From positions 8,699,557-8,763,556 of the forward strand of contig NC_135051.1 of NCBI RefSeq assembly GCF_051014685.1: a stretch of 64,000 bases of DNA, read 5' to 3'. The notes beneath the pieces are model-generated. The model worked only from the letters and a program-made list of their open reading frames with translations, was not told where the DNA came from and made no database searches. Both the position numbers and the translations under genes were made by a program. The DNA is from Ptiloglossa arizonensis (Eukaryota; Arthropoda; Insecta; Hymenoptera; Colletidae). Below, piece after piece: positions 38,201 through 50,310 of the stretch; positions within the stretch are counted from its first letter, which is position 1, and each line of letters starts with the position of its first letter.

Positions 38201-41200
38201 GCGGCAAAATTGAAAGCGGAAGTTATCATGAGGCAACCTATGAACCTAACTCGACCAACCCCGGTAAGTTGTCGTTTTCGAAGCTACCCGAACGATCGAT
38301 GACGACTCGATGCGTTGAACGCAGGATTACTGGGTGTCCTTGCTCCACAAAACCCTCGTCGGTCGTGAAGTCTTCAACGCGCAGATCGAAACTGGCAACA
38401 AGAGCCACGTATACCTCTACTGTCAATGTGCCAGACCCTCGAACGGTTACGGGAGGGGATCGGTGACGATTTTCGGCGCAAATTTGAGCCCCGAGGCGGT
38501 CGAAATCGCTCTGAAGGGAACCAAACTCACGACGATTCACGAATACGTCCTCTCACCGGGTTCCGACGCATCCAACGGAATGTTTGCCGAGTACGTTCCA
38601 CTTTTCGAGAACAGAAGGTTATTCATTGCACTCTGTAACGATTTTACTTTCAGAACCGTGCTCTTGAACAACGAACCGCTGACTGTGACGAACGACTCGA
38701 TTCCCAAAGTAAAACCTGCGATCTTGAACGACCCGAAAGGCCTGCGGATCGATTTGCCCTCCGGTGGCATAGGTTTCTGGGTTCTTCCCGAGTTAAAAGT
38801 GATCACGAGCACTCATTTGCGTTGTAGTTTTCCGTACTCGTTCGAGACGCGTTAACAGCGCCATCTTTGCAGGTGAAATCTTGCACGAGCGAGGGAGAGA
38901 CGAGAGACGACAACCAGGATTTAGGGAGAGAAGAAATCGTCAGGGTTATCAGATCCGTGCAAGAGAAGAGGAACGAGAGGGAACAGAGAAACCTATCGCG
39001 GTCGAAAACGGATGCTAGAATGGAACTCGAAAGATTGAAGTACTTCGTAAGGAAGAAATTGGACGATTACCACGACGACGATGCAAAATCCGTTTCCAAA
39101 TTCGATACGCAAAGTAAATTACACGACTTCGTAGATCGCTTTTCGCGAATCAGGGATCTGGTGAAACCGAGTGAATCGAGAACGATCAAAAACCTGATCG
39201 ACCAGGTTGTCGCGAAAACTGTGACATTGATATCCGAGATACAGGGTGCCAGGTCGTCCGGTAGCGTGGTGGATCGTCTCGAGTCACTCTACGATCTATT
39301 GATTCGTGGATTGACCGAATCGATCGATGGTTCTAAACTCAGGAAGAACAGGTTGGATCGAAGAGCGAACAGGTCCAAGAGATACCTCTTCGGTGAGATC
39401 ACGGAGCCTTTTACGAGCCTTCGTAGGAACCGACCAAAGGTCGACGATGAGGTCCACACGCGTATTCGAAGGAGAGAAGAAGCGAATAAAGAGGTTCGAC
39501 CCAGTGTAGTCAAGCTGGAGAGCAGCGACAGCGGAGAGAACACTTTCTACGGATTCTTCGAAAACAGCAATCCTGTCGAGGGTTTCGCGAAGAACGACGT
39601 GTTCTTCTCCATCGATGGCCCCCCGCGGAATCACAATTACCTCGGGCAAGAAGCCAACGATCGAGAAAACGATCGTCGCTTTCACGAAACTGGTGAATAT
39701 TCCGAAAACCCGAGAACGAACGATCGTGAAGCTGAATTCTGGGAAGCTGAGAGCTACGAAAATCGAAGAACCGGTAGTCCGAGAGGCAACGATCACGATG
39801 GATCGAAGTTTCGATCGGTGAGGACCGGACAAATTCCAAACCGGAGCGATAGATTGGAAAACTGGAGTAGAACCAAGAGGGAAAGCCCAGACCTGCGCGT
39901 AATCCTCGATCAGGAGATGATCAATCAGGACGACGCGAACTCGAAGGATTGCAACTGTAGAGTGATTCGACTGTCAGGACCGTGTGTTTGTCGATCGAGG
40001 AGGGACACTTCCGAAACGAGCACGGAGACTGTCACCGGACTAGAAATGCCCGAGGTTGTCAACTCCAACCTCGATGACTTGAATTCTCACGATGTTACGG
40101 ACGTGGAGGTGTTTTCGGGAGCCGATGAATCGCCTATGGAGGTGTTGAAGCTACAAACCGATGCATCCAGTGGTAAACGCGAGGTGGAGACATTTCCACC
40201 GAGCGAATCCAGTTTGGAGATTCCTGGAGACATCGTTCGAGACGGTTCAGACCCCCCTCTGAACCTCGAAGCCTTGTCCACGGATTCTACATCGAGCCTG
40301 GACGAAGACAGCGACTCGAAGACGGAAATTCGTCGCGAAACGTTTTTTCTCGGCGAGTCCGATAAGATCCAGAAAGCATCGATCGATAGCGACGAGGATC
40401 CTGCGGGGTATTCTTCGAATAGTCGGGAATATTCTCCATCTACCGGCCAGAACCTTGCGGAAGAGACCACGGAAGAAATTAAAGTCCCGGAGACCGAAAC
40501 TTCCAACGTCACGTTCGAACCGACCACTTTATCGGACGAGAGTATCGCGAAAGAACCCGAGAACGATTATGGTGGGGACAAAACAAGTTCGAAGCGACAA
40601 GTCGAGGCGAAACTTTACCGCGAAACGTCTGTAAACGCCAAAGATCGATCTGGGAGTTCTGAAACTACGACGACGAACAATCCTAAACGACGAACGAAAA
40701 CTTCTCCGAGAAGGAAAAACATATCGATCGTGGCCAGACCACGGGAATCGCGATTGACGGAGAGAGCGAACGCGCTGTTAACGATGAAAAAAATCTACGA
40801 CGAGAGGAGAAGAAAACAACCCGCGACGCCTGGTCCTGAATCGGTATCGACCGGTAGAGTTCGACAACACTCGAGAAATCGAACGAAACACGCTCGAGAA
40901 TCGAGAGGAAAGTCGCGCGATAAACAACAGGATACTCTCGAGGTGGATAAAATCGAGGACGAGGAGAGGAGGAACCTGAAAAGGAGGGAGGCTTGGGAGA
41001 CGTTCGAAAGCAACGAAGATTTTCAGGACGCGACCGATTCCGAGGAATCCGATTCGATCGACGAAGCGATCGATGGAAGAATTCGTGTAACGAAAATGGT
41101 GGGACCGCGCCACGTTCGAGAGAGAACGTTCGATCCTTCGAATCGTCGAAACGATCCTCGTGGCTCGAGAGACAAGATCCTTCGATCGAGAGAGCTGTAC

Positions 41201-43380
41201 GAGAACGAGGACGCGAGAGGGGAGAGATTTAACGATGACCAGAACGAGGACCAACCTTACTTCGCCCTGGTGGAAAATTTCGAGAGTCCACGGATCTTCT
41301 ATCATCGACAACCATCGAACGAACGAAAGAAAAGCGTGCAGGTAACTGAATTTTTCATCAATTTTTGCGGTAACGCACGTTGCAAGTTTAACCGATTTAT
41401 TTGTACAGCTATTGTCACCGCATTCGTACCTCTACGAGACCGAACCCACTTACCATCCAGTTCGGTGCGTACCGTGCGAGAAACTCGAAATCGTCCAAGA
41501 CTCGAGCGAAGAAGACGAAAAGGACTTTTTTTCTGGACGAGAAGTATACATAATCGACCCTTCCACGTACCGAGGTGGAGATCCCGCTTTGAAATTGTAC
41601 AAAAGCCCGTCGAAAGCCAGTGAAACGACTTCGGACGCGATCTCGAAGAAAGCGAAGGCTCCTCGAGAAAAGGTCGAGGAAATTACAAACCTATCGATGC
41701 TCAAGTATTTATCGGAGAACCTAAACGGTGACGAGCTTTCGGAGTTTCTGATCAACGTCTTGCATTTGAAAACCACCGACGAACTTCTCGAAAGGTTGAG
41801 GAGAAAGAAAACCGCTGAGAAACAGAACGTCGTTCGTTCGATAGTCGCAGAACCGAGGGAAAAAGTGTCCCCGGACGAGGCTCCGCTCGAACTCGAAGAA
41901 ATTCCCGTGAGCGAAAAAAGCTCGGAAGAAAGTCAACCTTTCGAGACACCCGTTGCCCGAGAAGTCGCGGAGCGAGAGGAAAATCATCCGGACCCTTCGA
42001 TGGACGAAGAAATGAAAATCGAAGAGGACAATGGCGAAAGAAACTCGAACGAGACCGAAGGAGCAAACGTTCGACGACGAAGAGACACGAACGGTCGGCT
42101 GGAAAATAACTATTCCAAGTGGCTGTCGTCGTTCTTGGTGCGCAAACTACCGCGTAAAATCCAGAAAACCAGCCACGAGAATTGTTTGTGCTTGGGACAA
42201 GGTACGGAAGAAAATCCACCCAAAGTATTCGCGATCGTGAAAGAGAAAGATTATTACGAGGCTGTTAAAGAGGCGACGAGCATTAAGCTACCAAAGGATT
42301 CGACGAAACGAGACAGAGAGTTCCCCGAACGAGTGAAAATTCTAATTCCTTCGGAATCGAGCGACGAGTACTCGTCCATCGAAGTGGACGAGGACCCAAT
42401 GGTTGCTGCGAAACAGTCCATGGTCTACCGAGACTCGTCGGACGAAAGATCAACGTCGGAGCAAAGCGAAGAGCGTTCGGACTATGCCGACGAAAATACG
42501 TCCGACGTGCTCGAAATTTACACCACGGCCAAAAGGGAAGATGAAAGCGGCGACCGAACCAAAGAGAACGCGAATACGAAGGACTTATTATACCCTGACC
42601 AACCAGGAATGATGATGGTGCTACCTTGGTCGAAGGGACTCGGCAGATTGCGAAGACAAACGCCGGATCCGTTAAAAGGGAACGCGTATACGGGGATCGA
42701 GACGGTGAAGTATAATATTAGTAAATATCGATCGATATTAGATGTACAAACGTTGCTCCGAGTCCTCTATTTTAAGATAAAAGTATGAAAATGTATAGAA
42801 AGATAGTATTTACATCGGTTGTATAATAAAACAATGTAAGATACAAAGCGAAAAAACTTGGATACCTATCGTTAAGTTCCTAATTCGTTTACTTCGAATT
42901 TTGTTTTCCCAGGCGCATCCGCTGCAACTTCAACGCTTGGAAGTAGTTTCGAGTCCAAAGATTCTAACGAACATCAACGTCGACGACGTCGAGAAATCGA
43001 TGGCACGAAAAATACCCCTCGAGAAGTACACGGAGAAGAATTTGCCCGTCAATTATATTAACGACAGGAGGAATCCGGTAACGGAGAAATGCGGTAACGA
43101 GGATCGAGGATTGTCGGCGTTCATAAAGGGGAGCATACCAAAGTTACAGGACGTTGTAGTCGACGGCTTGAAGAGAGCACAAAATTTTACGGGAACGGTG
43201 GAACGATTGATCGAGAACACGGACGAGAAGTTTAACCAGACGTCGGATGACAACGAAGAAAACAACTCGGCCGATTCTAAACCAATCGACACCGGTACGA
43301 GTGCATTTCGCGATGCGATAAAGAACGTAAAGAAGTTCTTTGCGTTAGTCGGCGGAATCACGCACATTTTACAGGGATAA
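35243..43380 (+). CDS. Secreted heparanase-like protein with giant C-terminal extension
   Basis: Heparanases (GH79) cut heparan sulfate at the cell surface, in matrix or lysosomes. Coding exons are 35243-35421, 35901-36043, 37415-37585, 37660-37867, 37938-38062, 38130-38263, 38325-38798, 38873-41341, 41409-42782 and 42913-43380; every junction keeps the frame and has GT/AG. Total is about 1,914 residues. A signal peptide opens it (MKRCEHGLCSLFILGILA). Exons 1-7 (478 aa) follow heparanase: LAKALSPAYVRLGG, FDANWQLGYEC, VGPDIV, ITWHPDFN, PLWIAESK, EVIMRQPMN, DYWVSLLHKTLVG, VYLYCQC and GFWVLPELK. Exon 8 supplies VKSC, which matches the terminal cysteine region of animal heparanases. The linker between the small and large subunits of mammalian heparanase is nearly absent. 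Candidate catalytic Glu165 and Glu277 are kept, but their neighbours differ from the family. Exons 8-10 add an acidic, low-complexity tail. Gene-model uncertainty is mainly at exon 3's weak acceptor and the exon 9-10 join. Confidence 0.85.
36296..36650. mobile_element. MITE-like element with TA target duplication
   Basis: Lies in intron 2 of the heparanase-like gene. It begins CAGGGTGGA and ends TCCACCCTG, perfect inverted termini, and is flanked on both sides by TA, the target duplication of Tc1/mariner-type elements. The 355-bp interior has no transposase ORF, so it is non-autonomous. The interior also contains a diverged internal duplication (TTTTTATCAAGTCCT near 36386 and TTTTTTATCGAGTCCT near 36558). 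Confidence 0.7.
37105..37243. repeat. Foldback inverted repeat
   Basis: ACGATGGAATATCTCG at 37105-37120 is complementary, with one or two mismatches and a small bulge, to CGTGAGATATTCCACCGT at 37226-37243. It lies in the same intron as the MITE. It may be a second short foldback element; no target duplication is clear. Confidence 0.5.
38873..43380 (+). other. C-terminal extension exons 8-10 of the heparanase-like gene
   Basis: This part encodes residues about 479-1914. Exon 8 (823 codons) opens with VKSCTSEGETRDD and has no ATG near its start, so it must be joined to an upstream exon; the frame from exon 7 fits. The tail is rich in Glu, Asp, Ser, Arg and Thr, with little predicted order. Small cysteine motifs recur: CNC and CVC near 837-849, VRCVPCEK near 1320, ENCLCLG near 1560. 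Convertase-like sites include RSKR near 643, RSRR near 851, RRRR near 1523 and RLRR near 1714. Short helical islands occur (for example LSMLKYLSENLNGDELSEFL in exon 9). Exon 10 ends in an amphipathic helix, AIKNVKKFFALVGGITHILQG. I recognise no named domain here. Confidence 0.75.
42825..42830 (+). promoter_or_regulatory. Poly(A) signal inside intron 9 (short isoform)
   Basis: AATAAA 37 bases after the TGA that is reached (42786-42788) if the donor at 42783 is not used. This gives a natural alternative end for a protein lacking exon 10. Confidence 0.5.
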
Positions 43381-43497
43381 CGTCCCATATTACGTGTACG
43401 ATAATATAGCAGATACAGTACGAAATATATTTTATAAAAAGTGTCGAGATTTTCTACCCTTTCCATTTTTTCATGTACGTTTTTCAATATATGATGA

Positions 43498-43503
43498 AAT
43501 AAA
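43498..43503 (+). promoter_or_regulatory. Poly(A) signal after exon 10 of the heparanase-like gene
   Basis: AATAAA 118 bases past the exon 10 stop. It separates this gene from the next, whose ATG is at 43941. Confidence 0.6.
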
Positions 43504-43940
43504 GAATATTTACAAGGATATACGTTTCGATTCGATCGAAAACCTAACCCAGATCCGAATTCAAATCCAATTACACTCCAGCGGTTTGCCACTCTGTTAC
43601 GATCCATGGAGATGTTTGTAAACATTGTTTGGCAGCGATTGAAGTCCATAATTGGCTCAAGGTATTGAGCAACAGCACGTAAACAAGGAGACCGTATTCT
43701 CGTCTCCTTTTCATTGACATAATTTCTCGACGCCCTACATGTCGCAAAATGTATACAGAGATTGTTCACGTGTATTTCAACACGTCATCGCTTGGCACCA
43801 TGGATTTCGCAACGAGAAAAACATTGAAAACACGTATGCAACTTTCGTGAAATATACAAGACGAGTGCCGAATTGCACAGTTGTCGATCGATCTCGGTAC
43901 TGTTCGCTTCGAAGAGGGAAAGAAGGAAGAACTAATCACC

Positions 43941-46900
43941 ATGTATCGTTCGATATTTATTTGTTCGATACTTGCAACGTTGTTCGCGGCGACGAGCTCG
44001 AAAAGCATCGATCCTGGAAATAAAAAAGACACGGAAATTACTACGACCGATCCAAGGTAATTCGCACCATAATCGCGCTATTCTTTTTTCTTGTTGCAAA
44101 CACATCGAAGATATTGCGAAACACTGATTTCATAAACAAGGTACAAAAGTTCAACGTACAAACTGAAAAAGCTAAAATGACAAATCTGAACAAAATCGAG
44201 GATAATTGTAACCGCAATGTACACTTGCTGCAAAAGTATAACAATGGTTCCGCAACTGCTTACAATTTCGTAGAGTTTTTTAATTTTTCGCAACTTGAAT
44301 CTCGATCGAAATACCTCTGATTTCGTTCAGAATTGTTCGCCCGATGGAACAGAAAAAATTGATATTCGCTTTCTGCCCTTTATTAGCCCCCAAGTAGGTA
44401 TACGGAGTTAAAAATTGGCAGGAATAATTTTTTATTTACAAGCGAGCGAAATTCGGTCGACGGGGCACATTTGACCCTTTATTCGACATACCTTTTTCTC
44501 GAGAATGTACTATATTTCAAGCTCGATGCTGTACGATCCGGAGCACTCCCTCATAAATTCTCCTTATCCTGTACCATTTATCTAGCTCCCCACCGAGTAC
44601 ATCGGAACATTCTTTCAATTTTTCAAACGAGCTTCGCCTTGGACGATTTTCGGATTACGGGCCAGTCCACCGGATTGCAGACGCGAAATGTATGTTAGTC
44701 GTCCGACGACGTCTCCGACGCGACTGCTAGCCTCACCTTGAATCCCATTTTCCCCGAACTCGATCATCGTAACAACAAATTCGTTCCCCATCTACCGCGG
44801 AATCGTTCGACCACGACGAACGATACGCGTTGAAAACAAACATCGAAAGGTTGCTATCTGGACACAAGGACGCTCGATATTTACGCGCAACGCCTGTGTA
44901 ACATCGCGCAAAAGTTCTTACAAGTTCCTATAACGATTTTACGGGAGAAAATTTTCCTTTGCAGACTCGTCACGATTCTCCCGGATCTCCCGCTGGTTCC
45001 CGACGAATCCGACGAGAGACTCGGCTCCAAAAGGAGCTTGCTCGTTTCCATTCCGATTCCCGAACAGACCAACGAATCGGAAAACACTGTTTGCAAATGC
45101 GAAAAATCGAAACGGTGCAAAACCTCGAACGTTTTAAGACACTCGGTGTTAACAGGGCCTCGGTTGCGTCTCGTTTCGTTAAAGAATCCTGACGCGGCTT
45201 TGGAAGACGATCCGTCCCGAGGATTGGAAACGGAAAAAGAAGAGGAGGAAGAGGAGGGTGACGACGACATTGTAAGAGCGATTCGCGAGAAATTGAAGCC
45301 GAAGTACAACGTCGGAGCGGTACGTAGAACACCGCAAAAAACCAGCGTGATCAAAGACGACAAATACGTTTGTTACTGCAAGATGAAAAATAATCCAAAG
45401 TCCCTTAGAAAAGAAGGGATTCGAAACTTTACACCGAAATCGCAATGGTTGACCAGGAAACGGAAACCGAAGACGAAAGAGGAGAAGAATGTGCTTCGAA
45501 ACGAGAACAGGGAACGCCAACAAGCGATGTTATATTCTCCGAACGTTCCCCGTCGGCCAATTTTATCCGGAGGTATGCCCGTGTTGCATCCCGATGCCCA
45601 TCGATATTTCCTCAATCCGATTCTGCAGCGAAAAGGAATCGAAGGAGGCCCGTATGTGCCGTACGTATATCATGTAGAGCCCGGATACGCGATGCTTCCG
45701 GAAAACCCGACGAGAATAATTAATCTTCCGTTCGAGTCGATCGGTGGCAAGCCCGAGTCGATCGTTGGGCAACGCGTACCGAGCGTTCGAGGACGCGATT
45801 TCAACGAGAACGAAGAGACCGTTGGGCAACCACCGTGTACTCCGAATGTTGATAAAATACCCCGGTTAGATGTTTTGACAACGAGCAACGACAGACCGGG
45901 CTCCGATTACAATTTGCAATCTGCACATTCGGCTCTTTCCGAAGGTGGAACCGAGGTGGAATCGAGAACTACGACAATCGACGAGGAAAAGGGACCACCG
46001 TCCGATATTCCCTCCCGTGCTGCTCCTAACGATGTAAATAGTCCTGAAGTGCAAACCGTCGATCCAGGAATCGAGGATGCCAAGTCACCCGCGAGCACGG
46101 AGAACGGCGCAACGTTCGACTACTCCGAAATCAAAGAAGTCACGAGTAGCTATTTCACCTCGAAGGCCTACACCGACGAAACGGACGAGACGAACGACCA
46201 TCTCGATCACGGTGGACCCTCTGGCTTCGATCGCGCAATCAACAACGAGCCTACGAACTCTGTGTACACGGAGAACACACCTACGGGAGCTTCGAGAGGA
46301 GACGAAATCCCAACGAATGGAGAACTGAACGAGAACGAAGACCAATCGTCGACGTATGTTGCCTCAGAGTTCGATAACGCGAGTCCAGGGGAAGAGGACA
46401 TCGCGTTGGGGAAGAGCGATCCGCGATTGACCGAGATGGAGCCTGTGAATAACCAACAGGACGATCCAAGGAAAACTGTGCCGAGCGAACAGGATAATTA
46501 CGAGTCCAGTGATTCGTCTCCCCTGCAGGAGATTATTTTCGAAGCTTCGAAGAGCATCAACGACACGGATACCTCGTCGAGCAAAGAATCTTTTCAAAGT
46601 GAGAAGAAAGATTTGGAATCCGATGACTCGGGCAAGGGGGACGAAGAAAGACTGGTTAGCGATTCAACGACCATCGAGGCGTATACGAGCAACGAAAAGA
46701 TCGCAACGACGATTCGAAACGACGACGAAGACTCTCTCGTAGAATCGACGTTAAAATCATTGGGTAAAGAAGGCATTCGAGGAACAATGGATCCGTCCGG
46801 ACAGGCGTTACCCTTTTGCGACAACACGCTTCTACAGAAGGCAATTACGGACGTAATCAACCAGTTCGCAACGGACGATTTCCGTCCCGTAACCGATGGG

Positions 46901-49087
46901 AACGATCGAGAAACGGTAGGCTCGGCAAACAACAATTTACTCGATGAAATCGTAAAGGTACCAAATTTGAGGGGCATTGTAGCCATGCCACCGATCGAAC
47001 GCACGATCTTGCAAAGGGTCAAGGATCTCTTGGCGACACTGACCGACGTCCCCAGGGGAAACTTCGACACCGACTGGGCCACGAACACCATCAGAAATCA
47101 TTTGAGGAACACGATGGCGGCTGCGCCGATCTCCGAATCGGAACTACCACCGATGACCGTCAAGGAGCATCAATTCCAGAATGGAAAATGGGTAACGAAT
47201 CTGGTCACATTGGGGCCCACGTCTAACGAAGAATCGCCAAGCAATTTGGACAAATTAACGACCGCTGTCAGAGAGCTTGTTCGCGATCCAGCCGTCAGCT
47301 CGAAGGCAGCAGGACAACCCGTTGTTCGAAACATGATCGTTCAGAGCGTTCGGGACGCGTTCGAGACGGAAAATTCGAGCAACGGTCGAGCTTTCGACGA
47401 GTCCGTGATTCAAGGCGCATTGGACAACGAACTGGCCCTGATGAAAATGGAAGACGCGGAGATCACGACCACGGAGAACCCAGCAGAGTCTGCGACCATC
47501 GACGCCTCGAATATCGATACGGAGAAACTTTTGAACATTGCCAAGGACGAGGCAGACATGGACGAAGCGAAAGATGGAGATTCGTCAAAGTTGTCCACGA
47601 CGAATAAATTTGAAGAAAATTTCACCGAGTGGAATATTTATGGGGAAAGTTCCCTCGCGCCCGTTTTAAAGAGCACCGAGGAAAATATTGAAAGTATTCT
47701 CGATACGTCGAACATTGCCAACACGGTGCAAAAAGCAATCAAGTTCGACGAGGAAGACGTGCAGCAAGTCACGAATTCGTACCCGAAAGATGTCTTCGTG
47801 GAAACTTCGAAAGAAAAAGAAGCAACAATCCCGATATCCGTAACTACGAACTTACTCGACGATCGGGGAGAAACCATTGAGACCACGACCGAGCCTTCGA
47901 GTTATGATTTCGTTGAATCGACGAACACACCAGAGTCCACGGAGTACTCGAAATTATGCTACACGGAGGCAATTACTTATCCAACGACGCAGGAACGTGC
48001 CACTGCTCAACTTCCGGAAGAGAACGAAACGGAGAAAGGGGTCAACGGCAACGACCAACGATCGAAGTCGAACATGGAAAAATTCTCGAACAACGGAAAA
48101 ACTTCCGGTTCGGGAAATCAAGAGGAATCTTCGACCGTGGAAATACAGGATTACACCTTGATGGAGGATAGCTCTTCGCCGATTCTTTCCGCGGAAACTG
48201 ATGACAACGCGAACAGAGACGAATACGAAAGTACAGAAGGAACAGTGGGAATGAAAATAAGTACAGAATCGGACAAAGCTACCTCCGAACACGATTACAC
48301 GTATTTCGGGAACATCTTCGTGAAAAAGAACTTCACGGACGACGTACAGGATTTTTCAAACTCGGAGCTCTATTACATCGGTGACGGTGTGAAGCTACCA
48401 TTGGAAATAAGAAAATTAAACGACGGTTCGTACGCCTTGTCGATCTCTAGAATTGTCTGTGAACGACTATTGAACAAGGAGTGCCCCTGTTGCGTGCCCT
48501 TGAAGGGTAACGTTGTTTGTTCTGCAAAAAATAAATCGGAAGAAAATGACGACGAAGCGATCGCAACTATCAGAAACAAAAGAATCTCTAAACGCGAAGC
48601 AACGAAATCAATTTTCTCGAAGAAACCGAGGGATCGTGATTCAGCTGACGACAACTTACAGATCCTCTCGATGCCCGTGGAGACTTTCGCGAGAAGATAC
48701 AATCTGTCTCTGAACTTGCAGAAAGTGCAAATACCATGGAATTTCGACGCCAAGAAGAAGATTGATGACCATACGAGTGGTGGAGCGAAAAATGTTCGAA
48801 ACGAAAACGAAGATAACGCCGACACGACTCTTCGTCATTTGCTATCCATCCATGCGGTGCCGGAAAACAATAAATACAAAGCTTCTACGACGAAGCAAGA
48901 GGAGATAAATGATAATCTGTACAAAGATACCGATTATAAATACCAACGACAGAAACGAAGGCAAACTTTAGATAGATACCGATATCAGCGTAACATCGAC
49001 GAAACCGTGAACAAACGAGTAGAGATAGTGACGAACGTGTTAAACTGGTTAAGAGATATATTCTTAACCACGACTACCGATTTGTAA
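43941..49087 (+). CDS. Large secreted acidic protein, family not recognised
   Basis: Exon 1 is 43941-44056 and exon 2 44965-49087; the junction is phase 2, donor GGTAATT and acceptor TTTGCAG, giving about 1,412 residues. The start is chosen because MYRSIFICSILATLFAATSS is a textbook signal peptide and the exon joins the long ORF exactly in frame. The mature chain is dominated by Glu, Asp, Ser, Thr and Asn and looks disordered. Exceptions are a region at about 650-850, predicted helical and less biased (DNTLLQKAITDVINQF, PPIERTILQRVKDLLATL, NGKWVTNLVTLGP, SVRDAF). Cysteines are few and clustered: CKC and CK near 82-92, CYC near 175, CPCC and VVCS near 1212-1220. Dibasic convertase-type sites include SKR near 63, RNKR and SKR near 1242-1248 and QKRR near 1370. 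It is probably extracellular. Tail composition and motifs resemble those of the preceding gene. No function is claimed. Confidence 0.82.
44057..44964 (+). other. Intron of the secreted acidic protein gene
   Basis: A GT-AG intron of 908 bases. Nothing else is supportable in it. Confidence 0.75.
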
Positions 49088-50310
49088 ATACTATTTTATT
49101 GTCTCGAATATTTTGTAACGAATCGTTTTGTTGTGTTGTAACATTTATATTTTATAGTTTCGTATTTTGCTTTTTATATTCTACTACGTCAAGTAAAAGA
49201 TATTTTTGTCTTATATAATATAGAGATCGAATTAAATAATACTTGAAAATTTAAGAAACACAAAATATATCCTGCACACCCTTATCCTAACTGATAAGAC
49301 TATTTCAAATAGCACTTCTCTTTGTTTAAAACAAAATCTACTTTGACTTCTTCTCTAGTTTTGGATTCTAATACCGATACCGATTATTTCTTTTGACATT
49401 CTCAATGAAATTTTTACTAAACAAAGGTATTCAGAATCATGGAGAGATGGCCTTACTTTCTTTACTAACAAAAGTGCTGGTACAAGTCTTTCGCATCTTG
49501 CTTATACAATATACTTGAAAAGATGCTAAAAGTTCGGTTTTCTCTTTGATTTTGACCATTAGGGAGGCTTTTATTAAGTACAAAGACTTTCTGTGGAAGT
49601 GTTTTACACTGACTTTTGACCAGATGGTTTATGAATAAAGAACTTTCTAGAAAATTCATTTGCTGAACAAACAAATTACGAGCAAACCTTTACCATCTAG
49701 CTGCGTCACTTTTTAGAAAAAATCTTATCTCAGACCTAGGCTGTCCATGTAAAAACTCAAAGCAGGATCTAAATCGTGTGATTTGACAATGCCCAAAGTA
49801 TAAAACTCGCAAAAATGACATGATAATTGGTTTCATTAAAGCCGGATACTATTCTCCACATATTATGGATAAACCATACATTAAACTGCTAATGCTTGTA
49901 CACAAATTTTTCATGAAACACTATCTGGATTTCTGACATAGTAACCAGTTTATCTTATCTAATTGTTTGTTACAATATAAATACTCATTACACTGTATAA
50001 GAATACAAACCTATTAATAGCTTTTATTGTATATAAATTCTTAATTTGTATACTATGTGACAACTGACCAATGTAACAGATATGCTCTGCATATCGACAT
50101 TGCTAATAATTATAGAAGATTCAGTAGTTTATTAATAAATAAAGAAAAACAATGAATGAATGAGTCACATAGCAATGATGTAATACGGATGATTACCACA
50201 AATGGTTTACGACCTGAATCAATGGAAGGTAGTTTGGTTATGTTTGGCAGGTACGAAGGACGAATGTACAGACGTACATTTTTTGACGTTTCTGTTAACG
50301 TAGCAAGAAA
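49088..50310. other. AT-rich gap, no gene seen
   Basis: Contains the 3' end of the upstream gene (an ATTAAA near 49232) and the 5' flank and leader of CHMP3. A 69-codon minus-strand ORF at 49465-49674 has no recognisable similarity and AT-rich composition, so it is not called. Confidence 0.6.

Noticed and set aside
35243..49087. One single gene covering heparanase, its tail and the downstream 4-kb ORF
   Set aside because: An in-frame stop and AATAAA follow exon 10 (43380, 43498), and the downstream ORF has its own signal-peptide exon at 43941 that joins it exactly in phase.
49465..49674. Minus-strand ORF of 69 codons in the AT-rich gap
   Set aside because: No recognisable similarity, no splice sites that extend it, and ordinary length for chance at this composition.
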